A program made the position numbers and the translations under genes. A DNA stretch of 64,000 nucleotides, taken from Longilinea arvoryzae (lineage in GTDB: Bacteria; Chloroflexota; Anaerolineae; Anaerolineales; Anaerolineaceae). The stretch lies in contig NZ_DF967972.1 of NCBI RefSeq assembly GCF_001050235.1, positions 2,865,901-2,929,900 on the forward strand. The letters run 5' to 3'. Position 1 is the first letter of the stretch, and the number at the start of each line of letters is the position of its first letter. Positions 17,869 to 29,009 of this stretch are shown one piece after another. Under the pieces are notes generated by a model. It did no database searches. It had not been told where the DNA came from and was given only the letters and a program-made list of their open reading frames with translations.

Positions 17869-19035
17869 ATGCAGAAGAGAAATTTATTTCGCTTGATGAT
17901 GGTGTTAACAGTCTTTGCACTTCTGGTATCCGCCTGCCAATCACAGACTGGCGCGCCGGCTGCCACGGAGAAACCCAAAGAAGTTGTCATTGGTGTATAC
18001 GAACCCATGACCGGCGCCCAGGCGGCTGGCGGTCAACTGACCATGCAGGGCGTCAACCTGGCCTACGAAACCCATAAGGAAGTCCTGGGTACCCCGATTC
18101 GCCTGGTTTTGGTGGATAATCGCAGCGACAAAGCCGAATCGGCCACTGCCATGACCCGCCTGATCGAACAGGAAAAAGCCATTGCCGTCATCGGCAGTTA
18201 CGGCAGTTCCAATTCGATGGCCGGCGGTGAAGTATCCGAAAAAGCTGGCATCCCGGTAATGGGCTGCTCGCCGACCAACCCGCTGGTCACCGCTGGCAAG
18301 AAATTCTATTTCCGCGCCTGTTTCATCGATCCGTTCCAGGGCGGCGTAATGGCCAAATATGCTGTCGAAACCCTCAAAGCCACCAAAGTCGCCATCATTC
18401 AGGATGTCGCCCAGGACTATTCGGTCGGCCTGGCTTCCTTCTTCAAGCAATCCTGGAAGGAACTTACGGGCAGCGAGGATGGTATTGTGGCTGAAGCATC
18501 ATACCAGAGCGGCGATCAGGATTTCACCGCCCAACTCGGCGCTGTTTTGGCTGCAAAACCGGACACGATCTATGCTCCCGGATATTTTGGGGATGCCGCT
18601 TTGTTGGTCAAGCAGGCCCGCGAACTGGGCTTCACCGGCCCGATCATGGGCTCGGATGCCTGGGAAGCGCCTGAATTGCTCTCCATCGCCGGCGATGCCG
18701 CCAACGGCGTTCTGATCAGCACGCACTACCATCCGGATGCGGACCTCAGCCCGGCTTCCAAGCCTTTCGTCGATGAATTCAAGAAGAAATACAACGAGAA
18801 CCCCAGCGCCTTCGCAGCGCTTGGTTATGACGCCTACATGCTGGTTTACAGCGCCATCGAAAGGGCGGGTTCATTCGATCCCACTGCCATTCGCGATGCC
18901 ATCGCCTCCACCAAGGATTACCCGGGTGTGACGGGCACCATTTCGATCAATGAGACCGGTGATGCGGTCAAGGATGCAGTCATCCTGACCGTCGAAAACG
19001 GCGCTTTCAAGTATCTGTCCACCGTCAAGCCATAA
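17869..19035 (+). CDS. Branched-chain amino-acid ABC importer, substrate-binding lipoprotein
   Basis: Extracytoplasmic type I periplasmic binding protein (LivJ/Leu-IleVal family, PF13458-like) of 388 aa. The signal peptide ends in the lipobox LVSAC, so it is lipid-anchored. The mature protein starts with VVIGVYEPMTGAQAAGG and has IGSYGSSNSMAGGEVSEKAGIP in the ligand cleft. The ATG at 17869 follows GGAGG; an ATG at 17854 lies over the ribosome site and is rejected. It is the first gene of the liv operon. Specificity for branched-chain amino acids is typical, but some family members bind amides or other solutes. Confidence 0.93.
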   Translation: MQKRNLFRLMMVLTVFALLVSACQSQTGAPAATEKPKEVVIGVYEPMTGAQAAGGQLTMQGVNLAYETHKEVLGTPIRLVLVDNRSDKAESATAMTRLIEQEKAIAVIGSYGSSNSMAGGEVSEKAGIPVMGCSPTNPLVTAGKKFYFRACFIDPFQGGVMAKYAVETLKATKVAIIQDVAQDYSVGLASFFKQSWKELTGSEDGIVAEASYQSGDQDFTAQLGAVLAAKPDTIYAPGYFGDAALLVKQARELGFTGPIMGSDAWEAPELLSIAGDAANGVLISTHYHPDADLSPASKPFVDEFKKKYNENPSAFAALGYDAYMLVYSAIERAGSFDPTAIRDAIASTKDYPGVTGTISINETGDAVKDAVILTVENGAFKYLSTVKP

Positions 19036-19051
19036 ACTACTGGTATTTCAG

Positions 19052-19077
19052 GGGGGCACTCAGATTCGAGTGCCCCC
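19052..19077 (+). promoter_or_regulatory. Hairpin between binding-protein and permease genes
   Basis: GGGGGCACTC pairs perfectly with GAGTGCCCCC around a 6-nt loop, followed by a poor T tract. It probably stabilises or partly terminates the RNA so that the binding protein is made in excess. Confidence 0.6.
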
Positions 19078-19142
19078 TAATTTCCTGTACTGTTTCATGA
19101 GGTTGAGTTCGCAAGGTCCGCTGTTATTGTGGAGCAAACCCT

Positions 19143-20036
19143 ATGACCTTTGAATTGTTCCTACAACACCTGGCCAATGGCATCTCTTTGGGCAGCCTGT
19201 ACGCCCTGATCGCCATCGGCTATACCATGGTTTATGGGATCCTGCGGTTGATCAATTTCGCCCACGGCGATGTCGTCATGCTGGGGGCGTATGCTGCGTT
19301 CTATGGGGCAGCGCTGTTAGTTCTTCCCTGGTATATTGCTTTTCCCCTGGCAATCCTCATCACAGCCGGTATTGGTGTGGTCATCGAACGGGTTGCCTAT
19401 AAACCACTGCGAGAATATCCGCGCATCAACCTTTTCACGGCTGCGGTCGCGGTTTCGTTCCTTATCGAAAATCTCGGTATCGTTATCTTCGGCGGCCGGC
19501 CTTTCGCCTTCACCCGCCCAGGTTTCATGGACGTCAATTTGAGCGTCGGAAAAACAAGCATCATCAGCTACACGCCCTTCATCGTCATCACAGCCGGGGT
19601 TCTTTTTGCCGTCCTGCTCTATCTGGTGAATAAGACCAAGGCTGGCATGGCCATGCGGGCGCTTTCCAAGGATATCGAAACGACCGGTCTGGTTGGCGTG
19701 AACACCGATCGCATCATCATGTATACCTTCGCTCTTGGCTCGGCTCTGGCGGCAGCCGGCGGCATCCTCTGGGCCATCAAATTTCCCCAAATCAATCCGT
19801 TGATGGGTGTGATGCCAGGCTTGAAAGCCTTCATCGCCGCAGTCCTGGGCGGCATCGGAAATATCCCCGGCGCCATGATCGGCGGTTTTGTGCTCGGTAT
19901 TTCCGAGATTTTGATCGTAGCATTTCTCCCCAATCTATCGGGGTACCGGGATGCCTTTGCTTTTGCCATTCTCATCCTGCTTCTCCTGTTCCGGCCCAAC
20001 GGCATCATGGGAGAAGTACAGGCGGAAAAGGTGTAA
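19143..20036 (+). CDS. livH: Branched-chain amino-acid ABC importer, permease LivH
   Basis: Polytopic permease of 297 aa with about eight helices. Conserved pieces are GISLGSLYALIAIGYTMVYG, INFAHGDVVMLGAY and the coupling region PGLKAFIAAVLGGIGNIPGA. It pairs with LivM to form the channel. It begins 107 nt after the binding-protein gene and is followed 3 nt later by livM. Confidence 0.95.
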   Translation: MTFELFLQHLANGISLGSLYALIAIGYTMVYGILRLINFAHGDVVMLGAYAAFYGAALLVLPWYIAFPLAILITAGIGVVIERVAYKPLREYPRINLFTAAVAVSFLIENLGIVIFGGRPFAFTRPGFMDVNLSVGKTSIISYTPFIVITAGVLFAVLLYLVNKTKAGMAMRALSKDIETTGLVGVNTDRIIMYTFALGSALAAAGGILWAIKFPQINPLMGVMPGLKAFIAAVLGGIGNIPGAMIGGFVLGISEILIVAFLPNLSGYRDAFAFAILILLLLFRPNGIMGEVQAEKV

Positions 20037-20039
20037 GCC

Positions 20040-21133
<1,094 letters not shown>

Positions 21134-21137
<4 letters not shown>

Positions 21138-21904
21138 GCATTCTTTCCCTCAACTCCGTCGTCAAACGTTTTGGCGGCCTGACCGCGGTCAACAAATTTT
21201 CGGCTGAGCTGCAACCTGGCGAACTCTGCGCGTTGATTGGCCCGAATGGTTCCGGCAAGACGACCATCTTCAACATCATCACCGGGGTCTATGCGCCCAC
21301 AAATGGCAAAGTCTTCTTCGATGACCGGGATATCTCAGGGAAGAAACCCAATGAGATTGCCAATTTGGGCATCTCGCGGACATTCCAGAATATTCGCCTG
21401 TTCAAGGGGCTGAACGTTCTCGAAAATGTCATGGTCGGTCATCACCTGCGTTTGAAATCCGATCCCATCTCCGCCATCCTGCAATTGCCGGGATACATGG
21501 CGGAGGACCGGAAGATGCATACAGAAGCCTACGAGCTGCTCGAATCGGTCAATCTCTCGCATCTGGCCGATAAACAGGCCACGGCGTTACCCTACGGCCA
21601 GCAGCGCAAGCTCGAGATTGCCCGCGCCCTGGCCACCCATCCCAAATTGCTGCTGTTGGATGAACCGGCGGCCGGGATGAACCCCCAGGAAGCCGAAGAA
21701 TTGATGGAATTCATCCTGCATATCCTCAAGACATTCGACCTCACAATTTTCCTGATCGAACACCAAATGCGAGTGGTCATGGGAATTTGCCCACGCATCA
21801 TCGTCATCGATCACGGCGAGCAGATTGCAGAAGGCGCCCCGGAACTCATCCAGAATAATCCACGCGTCATCGAGGCGTATTTGGGAGTCACCGAAAATGC
21901 TTGA
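21134..21904 (+). CDS. livG: Branched-chain amino-acid ABC importer, ATPase LivG
   Basis: Nucleotide-binding subunit of 256 aa. Walker A is GPNGSGKTT, the LivG-type signature is LPYGQQRKLEIARAL, Walker B is LLLLDEPAAGMNP and the switch His is in LIEHQMR. The AYLG ending is typical. The ATG at 21134 has AGGAG upstream and overlaps the livM stop. Confidence 0.95.
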
Positions 21905-22607
21905 GATCAAAAACCTTCATGTTTACTACGGTGGTATTCACGCCTTGCATGGGATTTCACTGAGGGTGCCGGATGGGAAAATCGTGACCCTGTTGGGCGC
22001 CAACGGCGCGGGTAAAAGTTCTACCCTGCGAACAATTGCCGGTCTGGTAAAAGCCAATGAAGGCAGCATTACCTTCGATGGGCAGAACCTGCTGGGTTTG
22101 AAATCCTTTGAGGTTTTGCGCCGGGGTATCGCCCTGGTGCCGGAAGGCCGGCGAGTCTTCGTAAACCTGACCGTCCGCGAAAACCTGATATTGGGCGCAT
22201 ATACCCGCAACGACAAAACTGAAATTCGGCGCTCGACCGAGGAAATCTTCGCAGTTTTTCCCCGGTTGGAAGAACGCATCAACCAACCCGCGGGCACGCT
22301 ATCCGGCGGAGAGCAACAGATGCTGGCGCTCGGTCGCGCGCTCATGTCTCAACCCAAGCTCTTGATGATCGATGAACCCTCGCTCGGGTTGGCGCCGGTG
22401 CTCTCACAGGGTGTTCTTAAGAAGCTCAAAGAGATCAACCAGAACAAGGGTCAAACCATCCTGTTGATCGAGCAGAATGCCCGGGCAGCCATGTCCATTG
22501 CCGACTACGCGTACATCCTCGAAACCGGCAAGATCGTACTGGAAGGTGAGGCCGAGGTTCTCTCCAAAGACGACCAGGTCCGTAAATCGTATCTGGGTGT
22601 TCATTAA
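21897..22607 (+). CDS. livF: Branched-chain amino-acid ABC importer, ATPase LivF
   Basis: Second ATPase of 236 aa. Walker A is GANGAGKSS, the signature is [16 protein letters not shown], Walker B is [13 protein letters not shown]. Its ATG lies 8 nt inside the end of livG. It completes the five-gene importer, which is followed by a thioredoxin-like gene 10 nt later. Confidence 0.95.
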   Translation: MLEIKNLHVYYGGIHALHGISLRVPDGKIVTLLGANGAGKSSTLRTIAGLVKANEGSITFDGQNLLGLKSFEVLRRGIALVPEGRRVFVNLTVRENLILGAYTRNDKTEIRRSTEEIFAVFPRLEERINQPAGTLSGGEQQMLALGRALMSQPKLLMIDEPSLGLAPVLSQGVLKKLKEINQNKGQTILLIEQNARAAMSIADYAYILETGKIVLEGEAEVLSKDDQVRKSYLGVH

Positions 22608-22617
22608 CCGGCAGCGA

Positions 22618-23199
22618 ATGGTCGAACAACCCTTCAAAGAAAAGAGTCCCAAACTCAGGCCCAGACGGCAGCTCATCAGGTTGCTGATAACCCTGGCAAC
22701 GCTTGGAATATTGATCTGGCTGGCCGTCATGGTCAAAACGGGCCTGGATTTCGCATCCGCCAACGCGCAAGCACAGGACGATCGCCCCGAGATCGATTTC
22801 ACCGTCAAGGATCTATCCGGTGCGAGTGTAACCTTGAGTTCGCTGCACGGAAAAGTCGTGCTGGTGAATTTCTGGGCGACCTGGTGTTCTCCCTGCAAGG
22901 AAGAAATGCCGCTTCTTCAGGCTTATTATGACGCCCATAAAGCAGAGGATTTCACGCTTGTAGCGGTAAACGTCAGCGACGATGTCGAAGACGCCCAGGC
23001 TTTCATTGCCCAGAACGGCTATACATTCCCGGTGTGGTCGGATCCCCCCGGTAATGTGCTCATCGACTTGAACATGAACGGTCTGCCGGCCAGTCTGGTG
23101 ATCGACGCTCAGGGGAAACTTGTAAAACGCTGGATCGGGCCGCTGGCTCAGGAAGACCTGGATGATGTCATTACTCCGCTGTTTGAAAAGGGGAAATAA
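22618..23199 (+). CDS. Membrane-anchored TlpA/ResA-like thiol-disulfide oxidoreductase
   Basis: A 193-aa protein with one N-terminal transmembrane helix (about residues 23-42) and an exported thioredoxin fold. The active site is FWATWCSPCKEEMP, with the cis-Pro region NGLPASLVID. Such proteins reduce disulfides outside the membrane, for example in apocytochrome c. It starts 10 nt after livF, so it is probably the last gene of that operon. Why it travels with an amino-acid importer is unclear. Confidence 0.9.
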   Translation: MVEQPFKEKSPKLRPRRQLIRLLITLATLGILIWLAVMVKTGLDFASANAQAQDDRPEIDFTVKDLSGASVTLSSLHGKVVLVNFWATWCSPCKEEMPLLQAYYDAHKAEDFTLVAVNVSDDVEDAQAFIAQNGYTFPVWSDPPGNVLIDLNMNGLPASLVIDAQGKLVKRWIGPLAQEDLDDVITPLFEKGK

Positions 23200-23236
23200 A
23201 CTGTCTATTTTTCCCCTTAAAAATCATTCGAATTCC

Positions 23237-23265
23237 TTGACGCCGCCCAATGCATATGATAAACT
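23237..23265 (+). promoter_or_regulatory. Promoter of the tRNA-Asp gene
   Basis: TTGACG (23237-23242), a 17-nt spacer and TAAACT (23260-23265) preceded by TGA, an extended -10. It lies 11 nt before the mature tRNA end. Confidence 0.7.
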
Positions 23266-23276
23266 ATTGGTCGTTC

Positions 23277-23349
23277 GGGGGCGTGGTGTAGCGGCTAACA
23301 TGCGGCCCTGTCAAGGCCGAGATCGCGGGTCCGAATCCCGTCGCTCCCG
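23277..23349 (+). tRNA. tRNA-Asp (anticodon GTC)
   Basis: The cloverleaf folds fully. The acceptor GGGGGCG pairs with CGCTCCC with one G-U. The D stem is GTGT/ACAT, the anticodon stem CGGCC/GGCCG carries loop CTGTCAA, and the T stem GCGGG/CCCGT has loop TCCGAAT. The 3' CCA is not encoded. The unusual C in the T loop (TCCGAAT rather than TTCGAAT) is worth noting. Confidence 0.95.
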
Positions 23350-23389
23350 CTCGAACGAGACCTTCACTCCGGTGAGGGTCATTTTTATC
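23344..23389 (+). repeat. Copy 1 of a 46-bp direct repeat: tRNA end plus terminator
   Basis: Begins with the last six bases of the tRNA (CTCCCG) and includes an intrinsic terminator, GACCTTCAC and GTGAGGGTC (23359-23380) followed by ATTTTTA. Copy 2 at 23455-23500 differs at one base. Confidence 0.85.
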
Positions 23390-23402
23390 TCGAGATCGGG
23401 GT

Positions 23403-23442
23403 CCCCGCAAGGGGGATTTTATCCCCACAAGGGGGATTTCAT
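23403..23442 (+). repeat. Two tandem 20-bp repeats
   Basis: Units 23403-23422 and 23423-23442 match at 18 of 20 bases, with the core CAAGGGGGATTT. They lie between the two terminator copies. Confidence 0.8.
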
Positions 23443-23454
23443 CCGAACCCTTTA

Positions 23455-23500
23455 CTCCCGCTCGAACGAGACCTTCACTCCGGTGAGGGTCGTTTTTATC
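23455..23500 (+). repeat. Copy 2 of the 46-bp tRNA-end/terminator repeat
   Basis: 45 of 46 bases match copy 1, including the tRNA-derived CTCCCG and the whole terminator hairpin with its T tract. No tRNA body precedes it. Confidence 0.85.
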
Positions 23501-23659
23501 CCGAAATCGATCGAGCCATCCTCTTCAAAACAGAGAATATCCTGACTATACGAAGTATTGCAGTATAATCACGCCTGAATCAGGGATAATTTTTCCTGGA
23601 AAATGCTATAAAGAATGTGGCACTAGATGCGAGAGCAAACCCAAAATCGAGGAAGTCGC

Positions 23660-25030
23660 ATGGTATATGATCTTGTCGTAAAAGATGGAACCATCGTATC
23701 CAGCATAGGAATTTCACGCGCGGATATTGGTATTCAGGATGGGAAGATAGCACAGATCGCCCCGGCGCTGAATGGGCGGGAAGAACGATCCGCCGAGCAT
23801 ATGCTGGTCCTGCCCGGTGGCGTGGACCCGCATGTCCACATCCAGATGCCAACCGCGATGATGACTACCTGCGACACCTGGGCGGGCGCCACCCGGGCAG
23901 CGGCCCTGGGCGGCACCACCACCGTTGTCGACTTCGTCGAACCCAACTACCCGGGCCAACCGCTGATGCAGGCCTTCGAAGAGCGCCGCGCTCTGGCTCA
24001 AGGCCAGTCAGCGATCGATTATGCTTTTCACATGACGCTATGTTCTAGCGCCCCGGAAACGCTACGCCAGGTTCCGGAAGTCCTTGAAGCGGGCATGCCC
24101 TCCTTCAAGGTTTACACAACTTACACGGGCTTCCATCTCGCCGATGAGGAATTGTTGGCGGTTCTGCGTTGCGTCGCTGCGGCTGGCGGCCTCACAATCG
24201 TCCATGCCGAATCGGACGCGATCATTCAGGATGCCGTCGCCAGGCTGCTGGCTGAAGGGCAACAGTCGGTGGCGGATTTTCCGCTCAGCCGGCCGGAAAT
24301 CGCCGAAAAGGAGGCCATCCAGCGCGTTCTGACCCTGGCCGATTACGCCAACGCGCCGGTCTACATCGTGCATGTCTCGACCCGCTCAGGCGCTGAAGCC
24401 ATCACCAACGCCCGGAAAAAGGGCCAGCCCGCCTGGGGAGAAACCTGCCCACAGTATCTCTTATTGGATGAGTCCAGGATCATGACCGGGCAATTCGAAG
24501 GCGCCAAATTCGTCTGCTGCCCGCCGCTGCGTACCCCGGACGACCAGGCTGCTCTCTGGTCTGCCTTGCAGGCCGGCGACTTGCAAACGGTCGGGACCGA
24601 CCACTGCGCATTCAATTTTATCGGTCAGAAGCAGCTCGGAAAAGAATCGTTCCTGAATATTCCCTCCGGCCTGCCTGGCATCGAACTTCGCATGACGCTG
24701 CTGTATACCTATGGCGTAAAAAACGGTTATCTATCGCTTACCGATTGGATAAATCGCTGCTGTACGACTCCGGCGCGTTTATTCGGTCTTTATCCTCATA
24801 AAGGTGATATCCAACCCGGTTTCGACGCCGATTTAGTCATTTTCGACCCGGATTGGAGGGGAATGGCAACACAATCCGCTTTGCACGAAAATGTGGATTA
24901 CACGCCCTATGAAGGCTTTGAATTGAGCGGCAGGGTAAAATCGACTCTTTTACGCGGCCGGTTTTTGGTAAGCGATGGAGAATGGACGGGCGCCCCTCCG
25001 GCGGGTAAATTCATCTGTGGGAATCCCTGA
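23660..25030 (+). CDS. Dihydropyrimidinase / D-hydantoinase
   Basis: Amidohydrolase with a binuclear metal centre that opens the rings of dihydropyrimidines or hydantoins. Metal ligands are visible as HVH in GGVDPHVHIQ, the carbamylated Lys in PSFKVYTTY, His in IVHAESD and IVHVSTRSG, and Asp in GTDHCAFN. It has 456 aa, the normal size. ATG at 23660 follows GAGGAAG. It stands alone, without a carbamoylase or a dihydropyrimidine dehydrogenase nearby. It may serve pyrimidine or amide-nitrogen breakdown. Confidence 0.92.
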   Translation: MVYDLVVKDGTIVSSIGISRADIGIQDGKIAQIAPALNGREERSAEHMLVLPGGVDPHVHIQMPTAMMTTCDTWAGATRAAALGGTTTVVDFVEPNYPGQPLMQAFEERRALAQGQSAIDYAFHMTLCSSAPETLRQVPEVLEAGMPSFKVYTTYTGFHLADEELLAVLRCVAAAGGLTIVHAESDAIIQDAVARLLAEGQQSVADFPLSRPEIAEKEAIQRVLTLADYANAPVYIVHVSTRSGAEAITNARKKGQPAWGETCPQYLLLDESRIMTGQFEGAKFVCCPPLRTPDDQAALWSALQAGDLQTVGTDHCAFNFIGQKQLGKESFLNIPSGLPGIELRMTLLYTYGVKNGYLSLTDWINRCCTTPARLFGLYPHKGDIQPGFDADLVIFDPDWRGMATQSALHENVDYTPYEGFELSGRVKSTLLRGRFLVSDGEWTGAPPAGKFICGNP

Positions 25031-25154
25031 TTTCCATTCGGCAATTCGTCATTGTGAGTGCCGTAAGATTCTATTTTTAACTTCAATTAATCTTAATCCA
25101 TGTATACTTAGGCCGCGAATACATCTCATCGACCCTGACAGGGAGTAAGATTTC

Positions 25155-26108
25155 TTGAAGCTGAACCAAATCATACAACTTGTGCCTGAATATCGGGATT
25201 ATGTCTGGGGAGGCAACCGCCTGCGACCAGGCATTGCCCCTACGGCTGAGGCCTGGATCGTCTACGAAGGCGATAAAATTAAAAACGGATCGCTGGCAGG
25301 CCATACTCTTGCTGAAGCCGCACTCGAATTCGGCGAGACGCTGTTGGGCAAACTACCCATGCAGCACACCGGAGCCCGGTTTCCCCTGTTGATCAAGATC
25401 CTGGATGCCGAACAATGGCTGTCGTTGCAGGTTCACCCCAACGATCAACAGGCAAAGGCGCTCGAAGGGCCGGATTTTTTCGGCAAAACGGAAGCCTGGC
25501 ATGTTCTGGAAGCAAATGAAGGCGCTCAACTGATCTCCGGTCTGCGCCCGGATACATCCCCCAGCGAATTGGCGGATGCCGTTCGCAACGGCGCCATCCT
25601 GAATTGGGTGCAGTACCATACCGTACACAAAGGGGATAGCATATTCATCGCCCCCGGGACGATTCACGCGCTGGGACCCGGCGTGATGCTCTACGAGGTC
25701 CAGCAGACCTCGGATTTGACTTATCGCGTCTATGATTGGGATCGTCCGCAGACCCAGACCCGAAAATTGCACATCGATAAGTCCCTGGCGGTGATCGATC
25801 CGCAAGCCACCAGCACCCCGGTCCCGTTGACCATTGCCCCACCCGATGCGAAGAAAACCCTGGTTGCCTGCCCTTACTTCAGCCTGGAATATATTCGCAG
25901 TGATTTGCAGTCTATTTCGATGAACACCCGGCAGCAATCCTTCCACGCCCTGACCGTTATCGAAGGCCAGGCGGATATTCAGGCCGGGGATGAAACGGCC
26001 CGGTTGAGCCGCTTCGACACGGTTCTGATCCCGGCCCGATGTGGCGCGTATACCATCCAGCCCCGGGGATCATGCGTCCTGTTAAAATCAAGTGCCGATG
26101 GTTATTAG
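25155..26108 (+). CDS. manA: Mannose-6-phosphate isomerase, class I
   Basis: Zinc enzyme that interconverts mannose 6-phosphate and fructose 6-phosphate. Cupin metal ligands appear as Gln and His in LQVHPND, Glu in KTEAWHVLE and His in APGTIHALG. At 317 aa it is the short Bacillus-type form. The start is a TTG (25155), with AGGGAG upstream and no in-frame ATG before the conserved N terminus. It feeds mannose into glycolysis or supplies GDP-mannose for glycans. Confidence 0.93.
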   Translation: MKLNQIIQLVPEYRDYVWGGNRLRPGIAPTAEAWIVYEGDKIKNGSLAGHTLAEAALEFGETLLGKLPMQHTGARFPLLIKILDAEQWLSLQVHPNDQQAKALEGPDFFGKTEAWHVLEANEGAQLISGLRPDTSPSELADAVRNGAILNWVQYHTVHKGDSIFIAPGTIHALGPGVMLYEVQQTSDLTYRVYDWDRPQTQTRKLHIDKSLAVIDPQATSTPVPLTIAPPDAKKTLVACPYFSLEYIRSDLQSISMNTRQQSFHALTVIEGQADIQAGDETARLSRFDTVLIPARCGAYTIQPRGSCVLLKSSADGY

Positions 26109-26414
26109 CCGGCTCTCTCGAGGAAAACGATAAAAATCAAGTGATCCTCTTCCCGGGTTCATTGATCACTTGTCACAGATTGCAACTATTCTGTATCATC
26201 AGATGTATTGACAAGCATCTCAAAAAAGGTTAAAACCTGACATTATGATTTACTTATTAGCACAGCAGTTGAACCATAAGCATCCGCGTAACCGAATCCC
26301 TCTCGTGAAGGTTCCGGCTTATTTTGCTTAATGTATCAAGATGAATTCTTTGCCAAGCAGGCCTTCCGAGAACACGGAAGGCCATTTATTTATATTCGGC
26401 TCTGGAGGAGATCG
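26109..26414. other. 306-bp intergenic region with an inverted repeat, a promoter and a leader hairpin
   Basis: Contains a 9-bp inverted repeat CAAGTGATC/GATCACTTG (26138-26146 and 26164-26172), probably the end signal of manA. It is followed by a perfect -35 box TTGACA (26208-26213) 17 nt before a poor -10 box TAAAAC (26231-26236). Near the end lies the hairpin GGCCTTCCG/CGGAAGGCC (26360-26383), in the leader of the next gene. No additional gene is seen. Confidence 0.55.
26208..26236 (+). promoter_or_regulatory. Possible promoter of the polar amino-acid importer operon
   Basis: TTGACA with a 17-nt spacer to TAAAAC. The -35 box is ideal and the -10 box is weak. The leader to the lipoprotein ATG would be about 170 nt. 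Confidence 0.4.
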
Positions 26415-27323
26415 ATGAAAAGCAGTTTGAAAGTTTTAGTCTTATTGGTTCTTGCGGTTTTGGTTTTGTCTGCCTGCAGCGGACTGGCCAATACGACCGC
26501 CCCGGCTGCGACCAACGCGCCGGCCGATACCACCGCCCCGGCTGCCTCATCCGCTGCGTCCGCTTCGCAGTCGAGCTGCCTGGGAAGCGCGGATACAGCC
26601 ATCGTTGATTTGAACTGCCGCGAAATTACCATCGCCGTCGAAAATGCTTACCTGCCTTTCAATTACATCATGGTGAGCACAGGCGAAGCCGGTGGTTGGG
26701 ATTATGAAGCATTCAATGAGATTTGCACGCGCCTGCACTGCACGCCCAAATTCGTGGAAACCGCCTGGGATGGTTTGATCCAGTCCGTATCTGCCGGGCA
26801 AATCGATGTCGGTGCGGATGGCATCACCATCACCGATGAACGCAAGCAAAGCGCAGATTTTTCCGACGGTTATGTCCAGATTCAACAGCGCCTGCTCGTT
26901 CGCAAGGGAGAAACCCGCTTCAGCAGCATCGAAGATTTCGCCGCCGATTCGAATTTACTCCTGGGCACGCAGGTCAACACAACCAACTACCAGACCGCTA
27001 CCAAATACCTTCCCGAGGAGAGAATCAAGGCCTTCGATCAATTCCCCTTCGCCATCCAGGCGCTCATCGCCGGCGATGTGGATGCTGTGATTATCGATGA
27101 GGTGGTCGGATTGGGTTATCAGGGCGAAAACGCGGACCAGTTGGAACTGATTGGCTCTTCCATCTCCAGCGATGAACTGGGCTTCGTCTTCAAGAAGGGC
27201 AGCGATCTGGTGGACCCGATCAACAAAGCCCTGGACGCGATGAAAGCGGATGGGTCGTTGGACACATTGAACCAGAAATTCTTCGGGCCAGATTTCAAAG
27301 TCACGCAAGATCAAGTGAAATAG
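26415..27323 (+). CDS. Polar amino-acid ABC importer, substrate-binding lipoprotein
   Basis: Type II binding protein (SBP_bac_3) of 302 aa. The signal peptide ends in lipobox VLSAC, then an Ala/Thr-rich linker to about residue 55. The mature domain shows ITIAVENAYLPFNYI, GLIQSVSAGQIDVGADGITIT and DAVIIDEVVG. Binding-cleft residues suggest an alpha-amino acid such as Gln, Glu or His. GGAGGAG precedes the ATG at 26415. It is first in an operon with a permease, an ATPase and a large P-loop protein. Confidence 0.93.
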   Translation: MKSSLKVLVLLVLAVLVLSACSGLANTTAPAATNAPADTTAPAASSAASASQSSCLGSADTAIVDLNCREITIAVENAYLPFNYIMVSTGEAGGWDYEAFNEICTRLHCTPKFVETAWDGLIQSVSAGQIDVGADGITITDERKQSADFSDGYVQIQQRLLVRKGETRFSSIEDFAADSNLLLGTQVNTTNYQTATKYLPEERIKAFDQFPFAIQALIAGDVDAVIIDEVVGLGYQGENADQLELIGSSISSDELGFVFKKGSDLVDPINKALDAMKADGSLDTLNQKFFGPDFKVTQDQVK

Positions 27324-27339
27324 CTTATCCCAAATGAAT

Positions 27340-27368
27340 CTGCCAGGGTATGAAAGATACCCTGGCAG
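27340..27368 (+). promoter_or_regulatory. Hairpin between binding-protein and permease genes
   Basis: A perfect 12-bp stem, CTGCCAGGGTAT with ATACCCTGGCAG, and a GAAAG loop, without a T tract. It probably protects the upstream RNA and raises binding-protein output. Confidence 0.6.
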
Positions 27369-27384
27369 AAAAAGGTCGCACATT

Positions 27385-28246
27385 ATGGTTATAAAAACGA
27401 CAACACCTTCAGTTCTACCTTTATCGTTGGACTTAACCGGCAGACGGAAAAAATTGCAAGACTACCCCTGGTGGTTGCTTGGAATTCTCCTGCTGGTATT
27501 GGGCACATTCTACCTGATTTTGACTCAGCCTAATTTTAAAGAGGCTTTTTCTTTTATTAAGGCCGGGCTGGGTTTGACGCTGTCCACAACCTTTGTCGCC
27601 TTCGGTGTTGCTCTGATCATCGGCCTTCTGGCCGGGCTGGGCCGCATTTCAAGCAATGTGGTCATCAAGAATATCGCCACCCTGTACATCGAATTGATTC
27701 GCGGCGTGCCCATGCTGGTGTTGATTTTCGTCATCGCCATCGTGGCGGTGCCCGCAATTGTTACCGGTTTGAATGCATTTGGAGCGTTTCTCTCCCGATC
27801 GGGCATCACATTCCTGGCTGGCATCTTCTCCGGAATCAATATCAAGGATGTGCCAATGAATGCCCGCGCCATAACAGCGCTTGCCACGACCTACGGCGCG
27901 TTCCTGGCGGAAATCTTCCGGGCCGGCATCGAATCGATCGGCAAGGGTCAGATGGAAGCTGCCCGGTCGCAGGGCATGAGCTATGTTCAGGCGATGCGCT
28001 ATATCATTCTCCCCCAGGCCGTCCGCAATGTGCTGCCCGCCCTGGGCAATGACTTCATCTCCATGCTCAAAGACTCTTCTCTGGTCTCCATCCTGGCGGT
28101 TCGGGATATCACCCAGGTCACCCGGCTTTACACGGGTCAGACTTTCCGGTATACCGAGGCTTATACGACCCTGGCCATCCTGTATCTCACCATGACCGTC
28201 ATTCTGTCGCTCCTGGTCAAAACGATCGAAGGAAAGCTGCGCCGAA

Positions 28247-28260
<14 letters not shown>
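27385..28260 (+). CDS. Polar amino-acid ABC importer, permease
   Basis: HisM/GlnP-type permease of 291 aa. Hydrophobic helices are interrupted by the family pieces YIELIRGVPMLV, ALATTYGAFLAEIFRAGIESI and the EAA loop QMEAARSQGMSYVQAMRYI, which contacts the ATPase. The ATG at 27385 has AAAAAGG upstream. It overlaps the ATPase gene by 14 nt. Confidence 0.94.
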
Positions 28261-28993
<733 letters not shown>

Positions 28994-29009
28994 TTCCTGG
29001 GTGGGATTT

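Noticed and set aside
23403..23442. Possible CRISPR array
   Set aside because: Only two 20-bp units with no spacers and no cas genes; a plain tandem repeat.
23162..23545. Protein frame running through the tRNA-Asp gene
   Set aside because: It crosses a complete cloverleaf and two terminators and has a repeat-derived product.
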